Part shown: piece after piece, positions 23,513 through 32,501 of the stretch
Layout of the letters: every line of letters begins with the position of its first letter
Numbering within the stretch: position 1 is the first letter of the stretch
Origin: an uncultured Lachnospiraceae bacterium
Lineage (GTDB): Bacteria > Bacillota > Clostridia > Lachnospirales > Lachnospiraceae
Direction of reading: 5' to 3'
DNA: 41,704 nucleotides
Assembly (NCBI GenBank): GCA_946632055.1
Contig: CAMPAR010000009.1
Coordinates: 1-41,704, forward strand
Made by a program: the position numbers and the translations under genes
The notes under the pieces: generated by a model
Seen by the model: only the letters and a program-made list of their open reading frames with translations
Told to the model about the DNA's origin: nothing
Databases searched by the model: none

Positions 23513-25444
23513 TTATTCCTCGGTCTTCTTCTCGGAAATCGCCTTGGTGCGGATTTCCTCCTGAATGTCCTGAAGGAAGGCGTCAAGCGTCTTCTGTCCT
23601 TCGTCGCCGTTCACGCGGGAACGCACGGACACGAGCCCGGCCTCTTCTTCCTTCTGACCGACCACGAGCATGTATGGCACTTTCTTCATCTGCGCCTCAC
23701 GGATCTTATAGCCGATCTTTTCGGAGCGCAGGTCGGTTTCTACACGGATGCCCGCCTCGTCCAGCACTTCCTCGACCTTCTTCGCATAGTCTTCGTACTT
23801 GTCGGAGATCGGCAGCACCTTGACCTGCACCGGCGCGAGCCAGGTCGGGAAGGCGCCTGCGAAGTGCTCGGTCAGGATGCCGATGAAGCGCTCGATCGAA
23901 CCGAAGACCACGCGGTGGATCATGATCGGACGATGCTTCTTTCCGTCCTCGCCCATGTACTCCAGTTCAAAGCGCTGCGGCAGCTGGAAGTCGAGCTGAA
24001 TCGTCGCGCACTGCCATTCGCGGCCAAGGCAGTCCACCAGATGGAAGTCGATCTTCGGGCCGTAGAAGGCGCCGTCTCCTTCGTTGATGGTGTAGGGAAG
24101 ATTCAGCGCCTCGAGCGCTTCCTTCAGGCCGTTCTCCGCCGCTGCCCACTCTTCGTCGGTTCCCATCGAATCCTCGGGGCGCGTCGAAAGCTCCACGCCG
24201 TACTTGAAGCCGAAGAGCTTATACATATTGTCAATGATTTCGACGATTCTGCGGACCTCGTCCTTGATCTGGCCCTGGGTAATATAGGTGTGCGCATCGT
24301 CCTGCGTGAAGCAGCGGACGCGCATCAGGCCGTGCAGCTGGCCGGATTTCTCATTGCGGTGCACGATGCCGGGCTCGGCAAGACGCAGCGGCAGATCCCG
24401 GTAGGAACGCGGCTCGTTCTGGTAGACGAGGATGCTTCCCGGACAGTTCATCGGCTTGATTGCGAACTCGCCGTCCTCCGTCGAGAGGGTGAACATGTCG
24501 TCATGATAATGCTCCCAGTGGCCGGAGGTCTCCCAGAGCACGCGGTTTAAGATGATCGGCGTCGAAATCTCCACATAACCGGCCTTCTTATGCACCTTGC
24601 GCCAGTGATCCATCAGGGCGTTCTTCAGAATAATGCCGTGAGGAAGGAAGAAGGGCATGCCCGGGCCGTAATCGGAGAGCATGAAGAGGTCGAGTTCCTT
24701 TCCGAGCTTGCGGTGGTCGCGCTTCTTCGCTTCCTCCAGCATGGTCAGATACTGCTCCAACTCTTCCTTCTTTCCGAACGCGGTCGCGTAGATTCTCGTG
24801 AGCATCTTGTTCTTCTCGGAGCCGCGCCAGTACGCGCCGGCGATGTTCATGAGCTTGTAGGCCTTTCCGACCGCCTTCGTATTCATGAGGTGCGGGCCCG
24901 CGCAGAGATCGGTAAATTCGCCCTGCTTATAGAAGCTGATGGTTTCGCCTTCCGGCAGATCCTCGATCAGTTCGACCTTGTAGGGTTCTTCCTTTTCCTG
25001 CATCAGGGCGATCGCTTCGGCGCGGGGGAGCTCAAAACGCTCGATCGGAAGGGCTTCCTTCACGATCTTTTTCATCTCGTCCTCGATCTTCGGAAGGTCT
25101 TCCGCCGTGATCGGCTCCTCGAAGTCGATGTCATAATAGAATCCGTTGTCGATGGACGGACCGATCGCGAGCTTCGCCGAAGGATACAGGCGCTTGATGG
25201 CCTGCGCCATGACGTGGGACGCGCTGTGACGGAGGGTCGAGAGGCCCCCCTTGTGATCCGCGGCGGTCAGGATCTGGAGCTCGGCGTCCCCGGAAAGGAC
25301 GGTGCGAAGGTCCATGACTTCGCCGTTTACCAGCCCCGCGCAGGCGACGCGCGCGAGCCCTTCCGAAAGATCGGAAGCGATTTCAATGATGGATTTCGGC
25401 TCCTGGTATTCCTTCACCGAGCCGTCTTTGAGTGTGATCTTCAT
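23513..25444 (-). CDS. thrS: Threonyl-tRNA synthetase
   Basis: A 643-residue class II synthetase with TGS domain (~1-62), editing/SAD domain (~63-225, with the HSASHVMAQA zinc/editing motif), catalytic core (motif 2 region with RNEKSGQLHGLMRVRCFTQDDAH) and C-terminal anticodon-binding domain (~540-640). It charges tRNA-Thr. The start at 25444 has GGAGGAAATAAT upstream; the frame extends to 25513 through the T-box terminator and should not be used. Expression is controlled by the T-box leader at ~25450-25745. It is monocistronic, and its C-terminal end faces the promoter of the lipid operon. Confidence 0.98.
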   Translation of the reverse strand: MKITLKDGSVKEYQEPKSIIEIASDLSEGLARVACAGLVNGEVMDLRTVLSGDAELQILTAADHKGGLSTLRHSASHVMAQAIKRLYPSAKLAIGPSIDNGFYYDIDFEEPITAEDLPKIEDEMKKIVKEALPIERFELPRAEAIALMQEKEEPYKVELIEDLPEGETISFYKQGEFTDLCAGPHLMNTKAVGKAYKLMNIAGAYWRGSEKNKMLTRIYATAFGKKEELEQYLTMLEEAKKRDHRKLGKELDLFMLSDYGPGMPFFLPHGIILKNALMDHWRKVHKKAGYVEISTPIILNRVLWETSGHWEHYHDDMFTLSTEDGEFAIKPMNCPGSILVYQNEPRSYRDLPLRLAEPGIVHRNEKSGQLHGLMRVRCFTQDDAHTYITQGQIKDEVRRIVEIIDNMYKLFGFKYGVELSTRPEDSMGTDEEWAAAENGLKEALEALNLPYTINEGDGAFYGPKIDFHLVDCLGREWQCATIQLDFQLPQRFELEYMGEDGKKHRPIMIHRVVFGSIERFIGILTEHFAGAFPTWLAPVQVKVLPISDKYEDYAKKVEEVLDEAGIRVETDLRSEKIGYKIREAQMKKVPYMLVVGQKEEEAGLVSVRSRVNGDEGQKTLDAFLQDIQEEIRTKAISEKKTEE

Positions 25445-25449
25445 ATTAT

Positions 25450-25745
25450 TTCCTCCAAATAAACACGCCCCCTGAAAAGGACGCTGATCCTTTGCAAGGG
25501 GCGTGACATTCACGCGGTTCCACCCTTATTTACGAAAGCCTGTATCGCTTCCGCCTTCATTCAAACCTGCTCTCACGCGGCAGCACGCGGGCTGTATTAA
25601 AGCCGCTCCGGGGTGGTTTTCGACAGGAGAGCTTCACCGGGGCGCTTCCACCGTCCGCCCTTCGCTTTCGTGACTCCTTCTCCGCTACTGTCCCCATCAA
25701 CGCTTTGAAAAATAAAAGAGTGCGCCTTTTTCTTCGACGCACTCT
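25450..25745 (-). ncRNA. T-box riboswitch leader of thrS
   Basis: The T-box proper, AGGGTGGAACCGCG on the minus strand (25513-25526), is present and is followed by an intrinsic terminator: CACGCCCC/GGGGCGTG arms (25464-25471, 25498-25505) with an inner AAGGA/TCCTT stem and a TTTATTT tail. Upstream, an AGTAGCGGAGA element and a GACAG/CTGTC-based stem fit Stem I. Uncharged tRNA-Thr should stabilise the antiterminator and switch on thrS. I did not assign the specifier codon. This accounts for the ~345-base stretch without a gene; a small frame at 25557-25775 lies inside it and is not coding. Confidence 0.92.
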
Positions 25746-25747
25746 TA

Positions 25748-25775
25748 AGTATAACCGATTTCGCGGATTTGTCAA
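25748..25775 (-). promoter_or_regulatory. Promoter of the thrS T-box transcript
   Basis: Perfect -35 TTGACA (25770-25775), 16-base spacer and -10 TATACT (25748-25753) on the minus strand, immediately upstream of the T-box leader. It starts only 15 bases after the stop codon of the epimerase gene, with no terminator between. Confidence 0.82.
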
Positions 25776-25790
25776 GTTCTTCTTCCCACT

Positions 25791-26762
25791 TTACCAGACG
25801 TGGTAGACGTTGACAATCTCTTCGCCCGCGGCAATCTTCCGCGCGCGCTCCACATTCCAGGCGATGTGCTCCTTCAGGTCCTCCGTCGCGTCGAATTCGA
25901 GACCGAAGACCTCCTTCATTTTATGGACATTGTAGTAAGCCGGCTTCTCTCCGGTTTCGCGGATCGTGATCACCGAGGTCGACTCCGGAATCATTTCCTT
26001 CGCGATCTTCGCGATCTCGCCCCAGGAGGTGAAGGTCGTACCGAGCCCGAGGAAAATTTCCTTGTTCAGATCGCTCTCCAGAAGGTCCGCGTACAGAAGC
26101 GCGATCTGCTTTCCGGAGATGAACTGGGTGCCGTTCGTGTCGTCAAATTCCAGCGGCTCATTCCGAAGCAGGGAAAGGCAGATCTCCTGGAAACGGGTGT
26201 CGGACTCGGAGGCGCCGCCCGGGACGCGCGGATTCGAGAAGGTATAGCCCGGACGGATGACGTTCCGTTTCAGCTTAACCTTGTCCGCATACACGCCCTG
26301 GCCGCCGTAGAACTGCTCGAAGCCGAGCAGGAACTTCTCGGTCGAAGCCTTGGTCGAGCCGTAGAGATCCGTCGGAATCAGATAAGCCGTCTCATCCATT
26401 CCGTCCACGAGATTGCCCATGGCCGCCGTGGAGCTTGTGTAGATCAGCTTCCCGATGCCAAGCTCTTCCGCCTTCTGCATCAGATAGCAGGTCACGCGGG
26501 TGTCGTTTTCCAACATTTCAACCGGGGTATTGCCCCAGCCGAGCGCGATGTGAACGACGGCGTCGCAGCCTTCCATCGCCTTCCCCATCTTCTCGTGCTC
26601 CAGGATGTCGCCCTGCACCACTGTGACGCCGGGCATCTCCTTGTAGGCCGGGATCCGGTCGGGCGTCCTCGTGTAAAGGACGACCTCATGTCCGCGCGAA
26701 AGAAGCTCCAGCGTAATGTTCTGGCCGATATTTCCTGTTCCGCCTGTCACAAATACTTTCAT
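25791..26762 (-). CDS. NAD(P)-dependent epimerase/dehydratase (extended SDR)
   Basis: A 323-residue extended short-chain dehydrogenase. The nucleotide-binding motif is GGTGNIG (7-13), followed by the acidic/basic switch at LYTRTPDR, and the catalytic YGSTK motif lies near residue 135 (Ser/Thr in SSTAAMG ~110). The family acts on nucleotide sugars, sugar alcohols or flavonoid-like ketones; the substrate cannot be read from sequence. It starts three bases after the aldo/keto reductase gene, with GGAGGG before the ATG, so the two oxidoreductases are made together. Confidence 0.88.
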   Translation of the reverse strand: MKVFVTGGTGNIGQNITLELLSRGHEVVLYTRTPDRIPAYKEMPGVTVVQGDILEHEKMGKAMEGCDAVVHIALGWGNTPVEMLENDTRVTCYLMQKAEELGIGKLIYTSSTAAMGNLVDGMDETAYLIPTDLYGSTKASTEKFLLGFEQFYGGQGVYADKVKLKRNVIRPGYTFSNPRVPGGASESDTRFQEICLSLLRNEPLEFDDTNGTQFISGKQIALLYADLLESDLNKEIFLGLGTTFTSWGEIAKIAKEMIPESTSVITIRETGEKPAYYNVHKMKEVFGLEFDATEDLKEHIAWNVERARKIAAGEEIVNVYHVW

Positions 26763-26765
26763 GTC

Positions 26766-27881
26766 TCATCCCTCCAGTTTTCTGCAGTCTTCCAGGAGAC
26801 TGATAATCGGCAGATGCTGCGGGCAGACCGACTCGCACTGGCCGCAGCCGATGCAGTCCGAGGCCTTTCCCTTGCCCTGTGTCACAATGGTATATTCGCG
26901 GATTGTCCTGAATTCCGGGCTTCCCTTCTTGCGGTTCTCCACCGTAAAGATCTCCGGGATCGGAATATTCATCGGACAGCCCTTTGTACAGTAATGGCAG
27001 GCCGTGCAGGGGATCGACTGATCCCGGTCAAAGGCGTCCTGCGCCAGTTTGATGACTTCAAGCTCATGCGCGTCAAGCGGCCTGAAGTCCTTCATGTAGC
27101 TTAAGTTGTCCTCCATCTGTGAAAGCGAGCTCATGCCGCTTAAGACCACGAGGATATTGTCCAGGCTTGCCGCGAAGCGGACCGCCCAGCTCGAATACGA
27201 CAGGCCGTTCTTCTCCGCATCGAAAATCGCCTTGACTTCGTCGATCGGATCCGCAAGGATGCCGCCCTTCACGGGCTCCATGACCGTGACAGGGATCCCG
27301 TGTGCCTTACAGATTTCCCAGTTTTTCCTGGCGCTTACGCCGGGATTTTCCCAGTCCGCATAGTTTAACTGCAACTGTACGAATTCAACATCCGGGTGTT
27401 TCGCAAGAAGCTCCTCGAGAAGCTCCGGATCCGCGTGGAAGGAGAAGCCATAATGTTTGATGAGGCCTTGTTCCTTCAGCTCCTTCACGTAATCCCAGAG
27501 ATGGTAGTTCTCATAGAGATCCACGTTGCTCCGCTGCAGGGCGTGCAGGAGATAGAAATCGAAATATCCGGCGCCCGTCCGTTCAAGGCTGATCCTGAAC
27601 TCCGACTTTGCGCTCTCCTCGTCCTTCGCGAACATCGCCGCGTTCAGCTTGGTCGCCAGCGTATAACTCTCTCTCGGATAGCGCTCGACAAGCGCCTTCC
27701 TCGTCGCTTCCTCCGAGCCCTCATAGACGAAGGCCGTGTCAAAATAGGTGCCGCCCGCTTCGATGAAGCGGTCCACCATCTGAGACACCTGCGGCACGTC
27801 GATCGTACCGTCAGAAAGTCTCGGAAGCCGCATCAGACCGAAGCCGAGCCTGAAAATCTGATTGTCCAGCAGCTTTGCCAT
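26766..27881 (-). CDS. Aldo/keto reductase with C-terminal 4Fe-4S ferredoxin domain
   Basis: A 371-residue protein from the ATG at 27881 (GGAGG upstream). The frame is open to 28007, but that would place the start upstream of the promoter. The AKR TIM barrel (~1-280) shows GFGLMRLP, the FDTAFVYEGSEE catalytic Tyr region, and KLN and HALQ segments. The C-terminal ~80 residues carry two cysteine clusters, CTACHYCTKGCP and CIGCGQCESVCP, which bind iron-sulfur clusters. Such AKR-ferredoxin fusions are common in Clostridia and are thought to reduce carbonyls with ferredoxin or NAD(P)H electrons. It is the first gene of a two-gene unit with the SDR. Confidence 0.92.
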   Translation of the reverse strand: MAKLLDNQIFRLGFGLMRLPRLSDGTIDVPQVSQMVDRFIEAGGTYFDTAFVYEGSEEATRKALVERYPRESYTLATKLNAAMFAKDEESAKSEFRISLERTGAGYFDFYLLHALQRSNVDLYENYHLWDYVKELKEQGLIKHYGFSFHADPELLEELLAKHPDVEFVQLQLNYADWENPGVSARKNWEICKAHGIPVTVMEPVKGGILADPIDEVKAIFDAEKNGLSYSSWAVRFAASLDNILVVLSGMSSLSQMEDNLSYMKDFRPLDAHELEVIKLAQDAFDRDQSIPCTACHYCTKGCPMNIPIPEIFTVENRKKGSPEFRTIREYTIVTQGKGKASDCIGCGQCESVCPQHLPIISLLEDCRKLEG

Positions 27882-27930
27882 AAAATTCTGTCCTCCCTCT
27901 TTATGGTTCGTTCGAATTTCTTTTGACACC

Positions 27931-27959
27931 AGTATATCCTGCTTTTTAAAGAAAAGCAA
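27931..27959 (-). promoter_or_regulatory. Promoter of the AKR-SDR unit
   Basis: TTGCTT (27954-27959), a 17-base spacer and TATACT (27931-27936) on the minus strand, ~50 bases before the AKR start. A 16-base palindrome lies ~60 bases upstream of the -35. Confidence 0.7.
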
Positions 27960-28012
27960 GACCAAAAGCATAATGGTGCAACGGGGACAGGGCCGGATTG
28001 TACGCATTCGTC

Positions 28013-28040
28013 AATCTTCGTACGCCGGCGTACGTCGATT
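28013..28040. promoter_or_regulatory. Palindromic operator-like site upstream of the AKR promoter
   Basis: The core CGTACGCCGGCGTACG (28019-28034) is a perfect 16-base palindrome, and AATC/GATT (28013-28016, 28037-28040) extend the symmetry after two unmatched bases. It has no U-tract and lies between the GH gene terminator and the AKR promoter, so a dimeric regulator site is more likely than a terminator. Confidence 0.5.
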
Positions 28041-28061
28041 TTCCTCATTGCGGGCGCCAAG

Positions 28062-28089
28062 AAAACGGCCGGGGAATAAACCCCGGCCG
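28062..28089 (-). terminator. Terminator of the GH35/42-like gene
   Basis: CGGCCGGGG/CCCCGGCCG arms (28066-28074, 28081-28089) with a 6-base loop, followed by TTTTC on the minus strand. It begins seven bases after the stop codon at 28096. Confidence 0.88.
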
Positions 28090-28095
28090 GAAGCC

Positions 28096-29697
28096 TTATG
28101 AAAACTGATGGGTGCGGATCCGAAGAAGCGAAGGCGCGGTGCCGAAGTGAATATGCTCCTCGTCTCCGTTTAAAAGGCGGTGCATCACCCACTCGCCGTT
28201 CACGAATTCGCCTTCCTCAATGGAAAGGAACTCGATGAAAGGATTCTCGGAATCCAGAGATTCGAACTCGGGAAGGCAGCCGTAGCCGAGCAGATAGAAT
28301 TCATTCTCCGCCGTCTTCGCGGCAATCAGCGCGCCGGCTCCCGTCATGCTCATGGTTCCGAATCCAAAGGCCGCGCTGATCGAGATCTTACCGAAGGTCA
28401 TCGTCCGTTCCTCTTCCTTCTCCTCGATGAGCGCATTCAGGTTCTCCGTGCCGTAAAGAGATGTCAGGACAGGCATGAGGCCCTGAAGAAGCTCGTTCGC
28501 GCGCGCGTAAACGTCGAAAAGAAGCGGATTCTTCAGCGCAGGATCGCTGGTATCCATCCCGACAAGAGCCCCGAGCGAGGTGTCCGCGAGATTGCCGATA
28601 TCCTCAATGCCGAACGGCGCGAAGCAGAGCGCATGATGATGGCCGATCGCATACATCAGGCGGGAAGTCGCCCGGAACTGCAGCGCGATCTCGGGAATAA
28701 ATAAGGGGTTGCCCTGTTTCGTATATTTTTCGCAGGTATCAATGAACTGCGGGATGTAGATATCCGGCGCAACCCAGTCGAGAGACTTCGCAACGGTCTG
28801 GTATACCTCCATCACACGGTACACCGGGCCGCCTGAGGGATAATCGCCGGGCTTTCCGCCCTGAACGAGCCAGCAGTTCGCATACATCGGAAGCGGATAC
28901 TCGGCTTTCCCGGCCGCCGCCACCGTCTCGATGTGCTTCGCCGTGTAATAGGCCATCAGCATCTCGTCCGCCGCACTGCCGAAAACTTCCTCCCAGGTGC
29001 CGTCCTGGCATTTTTCAAGAGCTTCCTTCACGTCCTCCACGAGCCCGTCCTTACGCTCCAGCAGCCCCTGGATAAGCTCCTGCGGAACTTTCTCACGGAA
29101 AGCCGCGTCCGCGAGATCGCTGTGATCGCGCGAGGCGCCGAGGATTCCGGTCTCATTTTCGACCTGGATCAGGATGACCGTGTGATCCGTGTCATATTCT
29201 TTTAAGTGGGCGCACAGCTTCGCAAATGCCCGGGCATCCATCCTGGCTGTCTCTTCCGCGAAAGCGGAAAGCGTCGTATAGCGCATCTTAAACAGTTTAA
29301 ACGGTACTTCATTGAAAGATTTTCCTTTCACGACTTCCGCCCGCGGGAAACGTTCCAGATCCGTCTTCACCCAGTCCGGCGCGTAGGAACAGGCCGCGTT
29401 CTTCCAGCTACCGAACCAGAGAATGCCGAACTTCATACCGTGGGCCTTCGCCTGCTCGATGAGCCCGTCCACGAGTTCAAAATGGAACTCTCCTTCCACC
29501 GGCTCCACCTGCTGCCAGGTCACAGGGAAAAGCAGGCTGTTCAGATGCAGCGCCTGCATTTTGTCCCAGATCGGCTCCATATATTCGAGCGTCGAGGAAC
29601 TCGAGTTATGCAGCTCTCCGGACAGGAGATAGAAGGGTCTGTCATCGACAAGAAGAACCTTCTGACCGTTTCGTACTTCAACCTTCGGGATACTCAT
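28096..29697 (-). CDS. Beta-galactosidase-like glycoside hydrolase (GH35/42 type, DUF5597-like C-terminus)
   Basis: A 533-residue TIM-barrel hydrolase. The N-terminus PFYLLSGELHNSSSSTLEYM and LLFPVTWQQVEPVEG follow the GH35/GH42 pattern; acid/base is likely Glu 182 in IQVENETG and the nucleophile Glu 336 in PLFIPEIALQ. The last ~130 residues form a beta-rich domain as in DUF5597 proteins. There is no signal peptide, so it acts on imported oligosaccharides or glycosides. It should release beta-linked galactose or a related sugar, with exact specificity unknown. The start has GGAGG nine bases upstream. It is the last gene before a strong terminator, downstream of the UvrA-like gene. Confidence 0.85.
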   Translation of the reverse strand: MSIPKVEVRNGQKVLLVDDRPFYLLSGELHNSSSSTLEYMEPIWDKMQALHLNSLLFPVTWQQVEPVEGEFHFELVDGLIEQAKAHGMKFGILWFGSWKNAACSYAPDWVKTDLERFPRAEVVKGKSFNEVPFKLFKMRYTTLSAFAEETARMDARAFAKLCAHLKEYDTDHTVILIQVENETGILGASRDHSDLADAAFREKVPQELIQGLLERKDGLVEDVKEALEKCQDGTWEEVFGSAADEMLMAYYTAKHIETVAAAGKAEYPLPMYANCWLVQGGKPGDYPSGGPVYRVMEVYQTVAKSLDWVAPDIYIPQFIDTCEKYTKQGNPLFIPEIALQFRATSRLMYAIGHHHALCFAPFGIEDIGNLADTSLGALVGMDTSDPALKNPLLFDVYARANELLQGLMPVLTSLYGTENLNALIEEKEEERTMTFGKISISAAFGFGTMSMTGAGALIAAKTAENEFYLLGYGCLPEFESLDSENPFIEFLSIEEGEFVNGEWVMHRLLNGDEEHIHFGTAPSLLRIRTHQFS

Positions 29698-29750
29698 GTG
29701 TTACCTCCATAGTAAATATTTTATAAAGTGTTTCATGTTCTTTATTCCAC

Positions 29751-32264
29751 TCAGAGATACTTCCCCGTTTCACTTTCCGCTGAACTTCTCATATCCTCCG
29801 GCGTTCCCGAGAAGACGATCCTGCCGCCCTCCTCGCCGCCGCCCGGACCCATGTCTATCACGTAGTCCGCGCTGCGGATGACGTCCAGATCGTGCTCGAT
29901 CACGATGACCGTCGCGCCGTTTCCGATGAGCGTCCGGAACACGGAAAGCAGCGTCCTGACATCCAGCGGATGCAGGCCGATGGTCGGCTCGTCAAAAACA
30001 AAGACGGAATCCTGCTGCAGCCTTCCCATCTCGCTCGCAAGCTTCAGGCGCTGGGCTTCCCCGCCGGAGAGGCTGGGCGTCTGTTCTCCGAGCGTGAGAT
30101 ATCCAAGCCCGAGGCTCTGAAGCACCTCAAGCCGCGGACAGACCGTCTTCATATCGCGGCAGAATTTCGCCGCCGAATGCACGTCCATGGCCATCAGCTC
30201 CGGGAGAGAGCGCGTCTCGCCCTGCTTATTCCGTATCCGGATGGTATAAGCTTCCTTCGCGTAGCGGGATCCGCGGCACTCCGGGCAGGGGATCTCGACA
30301 TCCGGCAGGAACTGCACATCGAGACTGATCGAACCCGTCCCGTCGCAGACCGGGCATCTTAAATCCCCGGTATTGTAGGAAAAGTCGCCCGCCTTCCGGC
30401 TCCTTGCCTTCGCGTCCTGCGAGCGCGCGAAAATCTTTCTCAGCTCGTCGTGGACATTCGCATAGGTTGCGACGGTGGAGCGGACATTGATGCCGATCGG
30501 CGTCGCGTCAATCAGCTTGACGTGTTCGATTCCCGGCGCCTCCGCAGAGATCACATGCTCCGGAAGCTTCCTTCCCTCTATGAGCGCCGCAAGGCCGGGC
30601 ACCAGGCTTTCCAGCACCGTCGTTGTCTTTCCGGAGCCGGAAACGCCGGTCACCGCGATCAGTCTTCCCTTCGGAATGCGTACAGAAAGCGGCTTCACCG
30701 TGTGGATCGCGGCGGTTTCAAGGCGGATGCTGCCCTGTTCAAAGAGCCGCTCCTTCGGGATCTTCGCGCTTTCCGCGGCGCTCTCTCTTTCCCCGAGAAA
30801 GGCGCCGATCCGGGAATCGGGATTTTTGGATATTTCCGTCACGCTTCCCTCCGCGATCACTGTCCCGCCATCGGAACCCGCGCCGGGTCCCATCTCGACA
30901 ATCCAGTCCGATTCCTTCAGAATCTGCGTGTCGTGGTCGACCAGAAGCACCGAGTTTCCGTCCGACACGAGATCGTGCATGACGTCCGTAAGGCCCCGGA
31001 TATTCGCGGGATGGAGTCCGATCGACGGCTCGTCAAGCACATAGAGGACGCCCGTCGTGCGGTTCCTGACGGCCCGCGCGAGCTGCATCCTTTGCCGCTC
31101 GCCGGTCGAAAGCGTTGATGAAGCGCGGTTAAGCGCCAGATACGACAGTCCGAGATCCATGAGCCGCTTTGCGGGCGTCTCAAAGGATTCGCAGATGCTT
31201 TCCGCCATTTTCCGCATCGGCTCCGGGAGAGAGTCCGGAACCTTCCGGACCCACCGGAGAACTTCCGATAAGGTCATCCGGCAGACTTCGTCAAGACCGA
31301 TTCCGAGGATCTTCGGCGCGCGGGCGGCCTCCGAGAGTCTGGTCCCCCCGCAGTCCGGACAGACGTCCTCCTTAAGGAACTTCTCGACACGCTTCATGCC
31401 CTTCTCGTCCTTCACCTTTGCGAGCGCGTTCAGCACGGTCGCCGTCGCGCTGTAATAGGTGAAATCCATCTCCCCGGCGCTCATCGTGTCTACTTTTTTA
31501 GCCTTATAGAAGATATGCTTTTTTTCCATCGGGCCGTCGTAGACGATCTCTTTTTCCTTTTCCGAAAGCTCCCGGAAGGGCACGTCCGTCCGTACGCCCA
31601 TCGCACGGCAGACGTCGGTCATGAGAGACCACATCAGGCTGTTCCACGGCGCGACAGCCCCCTCATCGATCGAAAGCGACTCGTCCGGCACCAGGGTGCT
31701 GCGGTCGACGGTGCGCACAACGCCTGTTCCGCCGCAGGTTTTGCAGGCGCCCTGGCTGTTGAATGCAAGCTCCTCCGCGCCCGGCGCATAGAAATGCTCC
31801 CCGCACTGCGGACAGACCATTTCAAGCCCGGCCGCAACGGAAAGAGAAGGCTCCAGATAGTGACCATTCGGACAGCGATGGGACGCAAGCCGGGAGAACA
31901 TCAGGCGGAGACTGTTGAGGAGCTCCGTTCCTGTTCCGAAGGTCGAGCGAATCCCGCCGATCCCGGGGCGCTGATGAAGCGCGAGCGCTGCCGGCACATA
32001 GCGGATCTCATCAACATCGGCTCTTGCGGCCTGCGTCATCCGCCGCCTTGTGTAGGTCGACAGAGACTCCAGATAACGCCGCGAGCCCTCGGCGTACAGT
32101 ACGCCAAGGGCCAGGGAAGATTTGCCGGAGCCCGAAACCCCGGCAATGCCGACGATCCGGTTTAAGGGAATGTCGACATCAATATTTTTCAGATTATGAA
32201 CCCGGGCGCCCCGAACCTCAATTTTCGGCGGCTGTTTCCGGTTCTCCTGTGTTAATTCCTTCAT
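29751..32264 (-). CDS. UvrA-like ABC-class ATPase (UvrA2 type)
   Basis: An 837-residue UvrA paralogue with two ABC ATPase modules: Walker A GVSGSGKSS (~43-51) and GVSGSGKTT (~540), signatures LSTGERQRMQLARA and LSGGEAQRLKLASE, and DEPSIGLHP/DEPTIGLHP Walker B segments. Zinc-binding CxxC pairs are present (CPQCG, CKTCGG, CPDCGG, CPVCDG, CPECRG). It is about 100 residues shorter than housekeeping UvrA (~940), with a reduced first insertion, like UvrA2 and DrrC-type proteins linked to tolerance of DNA-binding drugs. No clear ribosome site precedes the ATG at 32264, and a MITE-like element ends just upstream, which may have disturbed its 5' region. Its place among sugar genes hints at protection from plant-derived genotoxins, by inference. 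Confidence 0.88.
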   Translation of the reverse strand: MKELTQENRKQPPKIEVRGARVHNLKNIDVDIPLNRIVGIAGVSGSGKSSLALGVLYAEGSRRYLESLSTYTRRRMTQAARADVDEIRYVPAALALHQRPGIGGIRSTFGTGTELLNSLRLMFSRLASHRCPNGHYLEPSLSVAAGLEMVCPQCGEHFYAPGAEELAFNSQGACKTCGGTGVVRTVDRSTLVPDESLSIDEGAVAPWNSLMWSLMTDVCRAMGVRTDVPFRELSEKEKEIVYDGPMEKKHIFYKAKKVDTMSAGEMDFTYYSATATVLNALAKVKDEKGMKRVEKFLKEDVCPDCGGTRLSEAARAPKILGIGLDEVCRMTLSEVLRWVRKVPDSLPEPMRKMAESICESFETPAKRLMDLGLSYLALNRASSTLSTGERQRMQLARAVRNRTTGVLYVLDEPSIGLHPANIRGLTDVMHDLVSDGNSVLLVDHDTQILKESDWIVEMGPGAGSDGGTVIAEGSVTEISKNPDSRIGAFLGERESAAESAKIPKERLFEQGSIRLETAAIHTVKPLSVRIPKGRLIAVTGVSGSGKTTTVLESLVPGLAALIEGRKLPEHVISAEAPGIEHVKLIDATPIGINVRSTVATYANVHDELRKIFARSQDAKARSRKAGDFSYNTGDLRCPVCDGTGSISLDVQFLPDVEIPCPECRGSRYAKEAYTIRIRNKQGETRSLPELMAMDVHSAAKFCRDMKTVCPRLEVLQSLGLGYLTLGEQTPSLSGGEAQRLKLASEMGRLQQDSVFVFDEPTIGLHPLDVRTLLSVFRTLIGNGATVIVIEHDLDVIRSADYVIDMGPGGGEEGGRIVFSGTPEDMRSSAESETGKYL

Positions 32265-32270
32265 TCGTTC

Positions 32271-32501
32271 ATATCAGAGTCAAAGTATGATATCCGGAGC
32301 GCTCCGCACTTCGTGCTCCCGCGCTCCTCCCACATTCTGCACTGCACAGCACGCGGAACCGGGACGAAATCAGAGATTTCGACGGTTCCAGCGTCTCGCG
32401 GGGATAAATCCCCGCTTCGTGCTCCATGTGGGGCGGGTCACTAAGCCTTTCTCCCACTGACAAGCAAGCTTGTCGTGGAAGAAGGCTTTTGACCCTGATA
32501 T
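32271..32501. repeat. MITE-like element with terminal inverted repeats
   Basis: The ends are ATATCAGAGTCAAAG (32271-32285) and, inverted, ATATCAGGGTCAAAAG (complement of 32486-32501). The interior has no reading frame but several inverted repeats: GAAATC.GATTTC (~32364), GGGATAAATCCCC (~32400) and a long imperfect hairpin at ~32436-32496 around AAGCCTT...AAGGCTT. The right end abuts the stop codon of the epimerase gene and the left end lies seven bases from the UvrA-like start. It fills almost the whole intergenic space and may act as a terminator hairpin too. No clear target duplication was seen. Confidence 0.6.

Noticed and set aside
25557-25775. 72-codon minus-strand frame
   Set aside because: It lies inside the thrS promoter and T-box leader, whose structure explains the sequence.
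25800-27104. 434-codon plus-strand frame opposite the SDR and AKR genes
   Set aside because: It spans two real genes with motifs on the other strand and has no recognisable domain.
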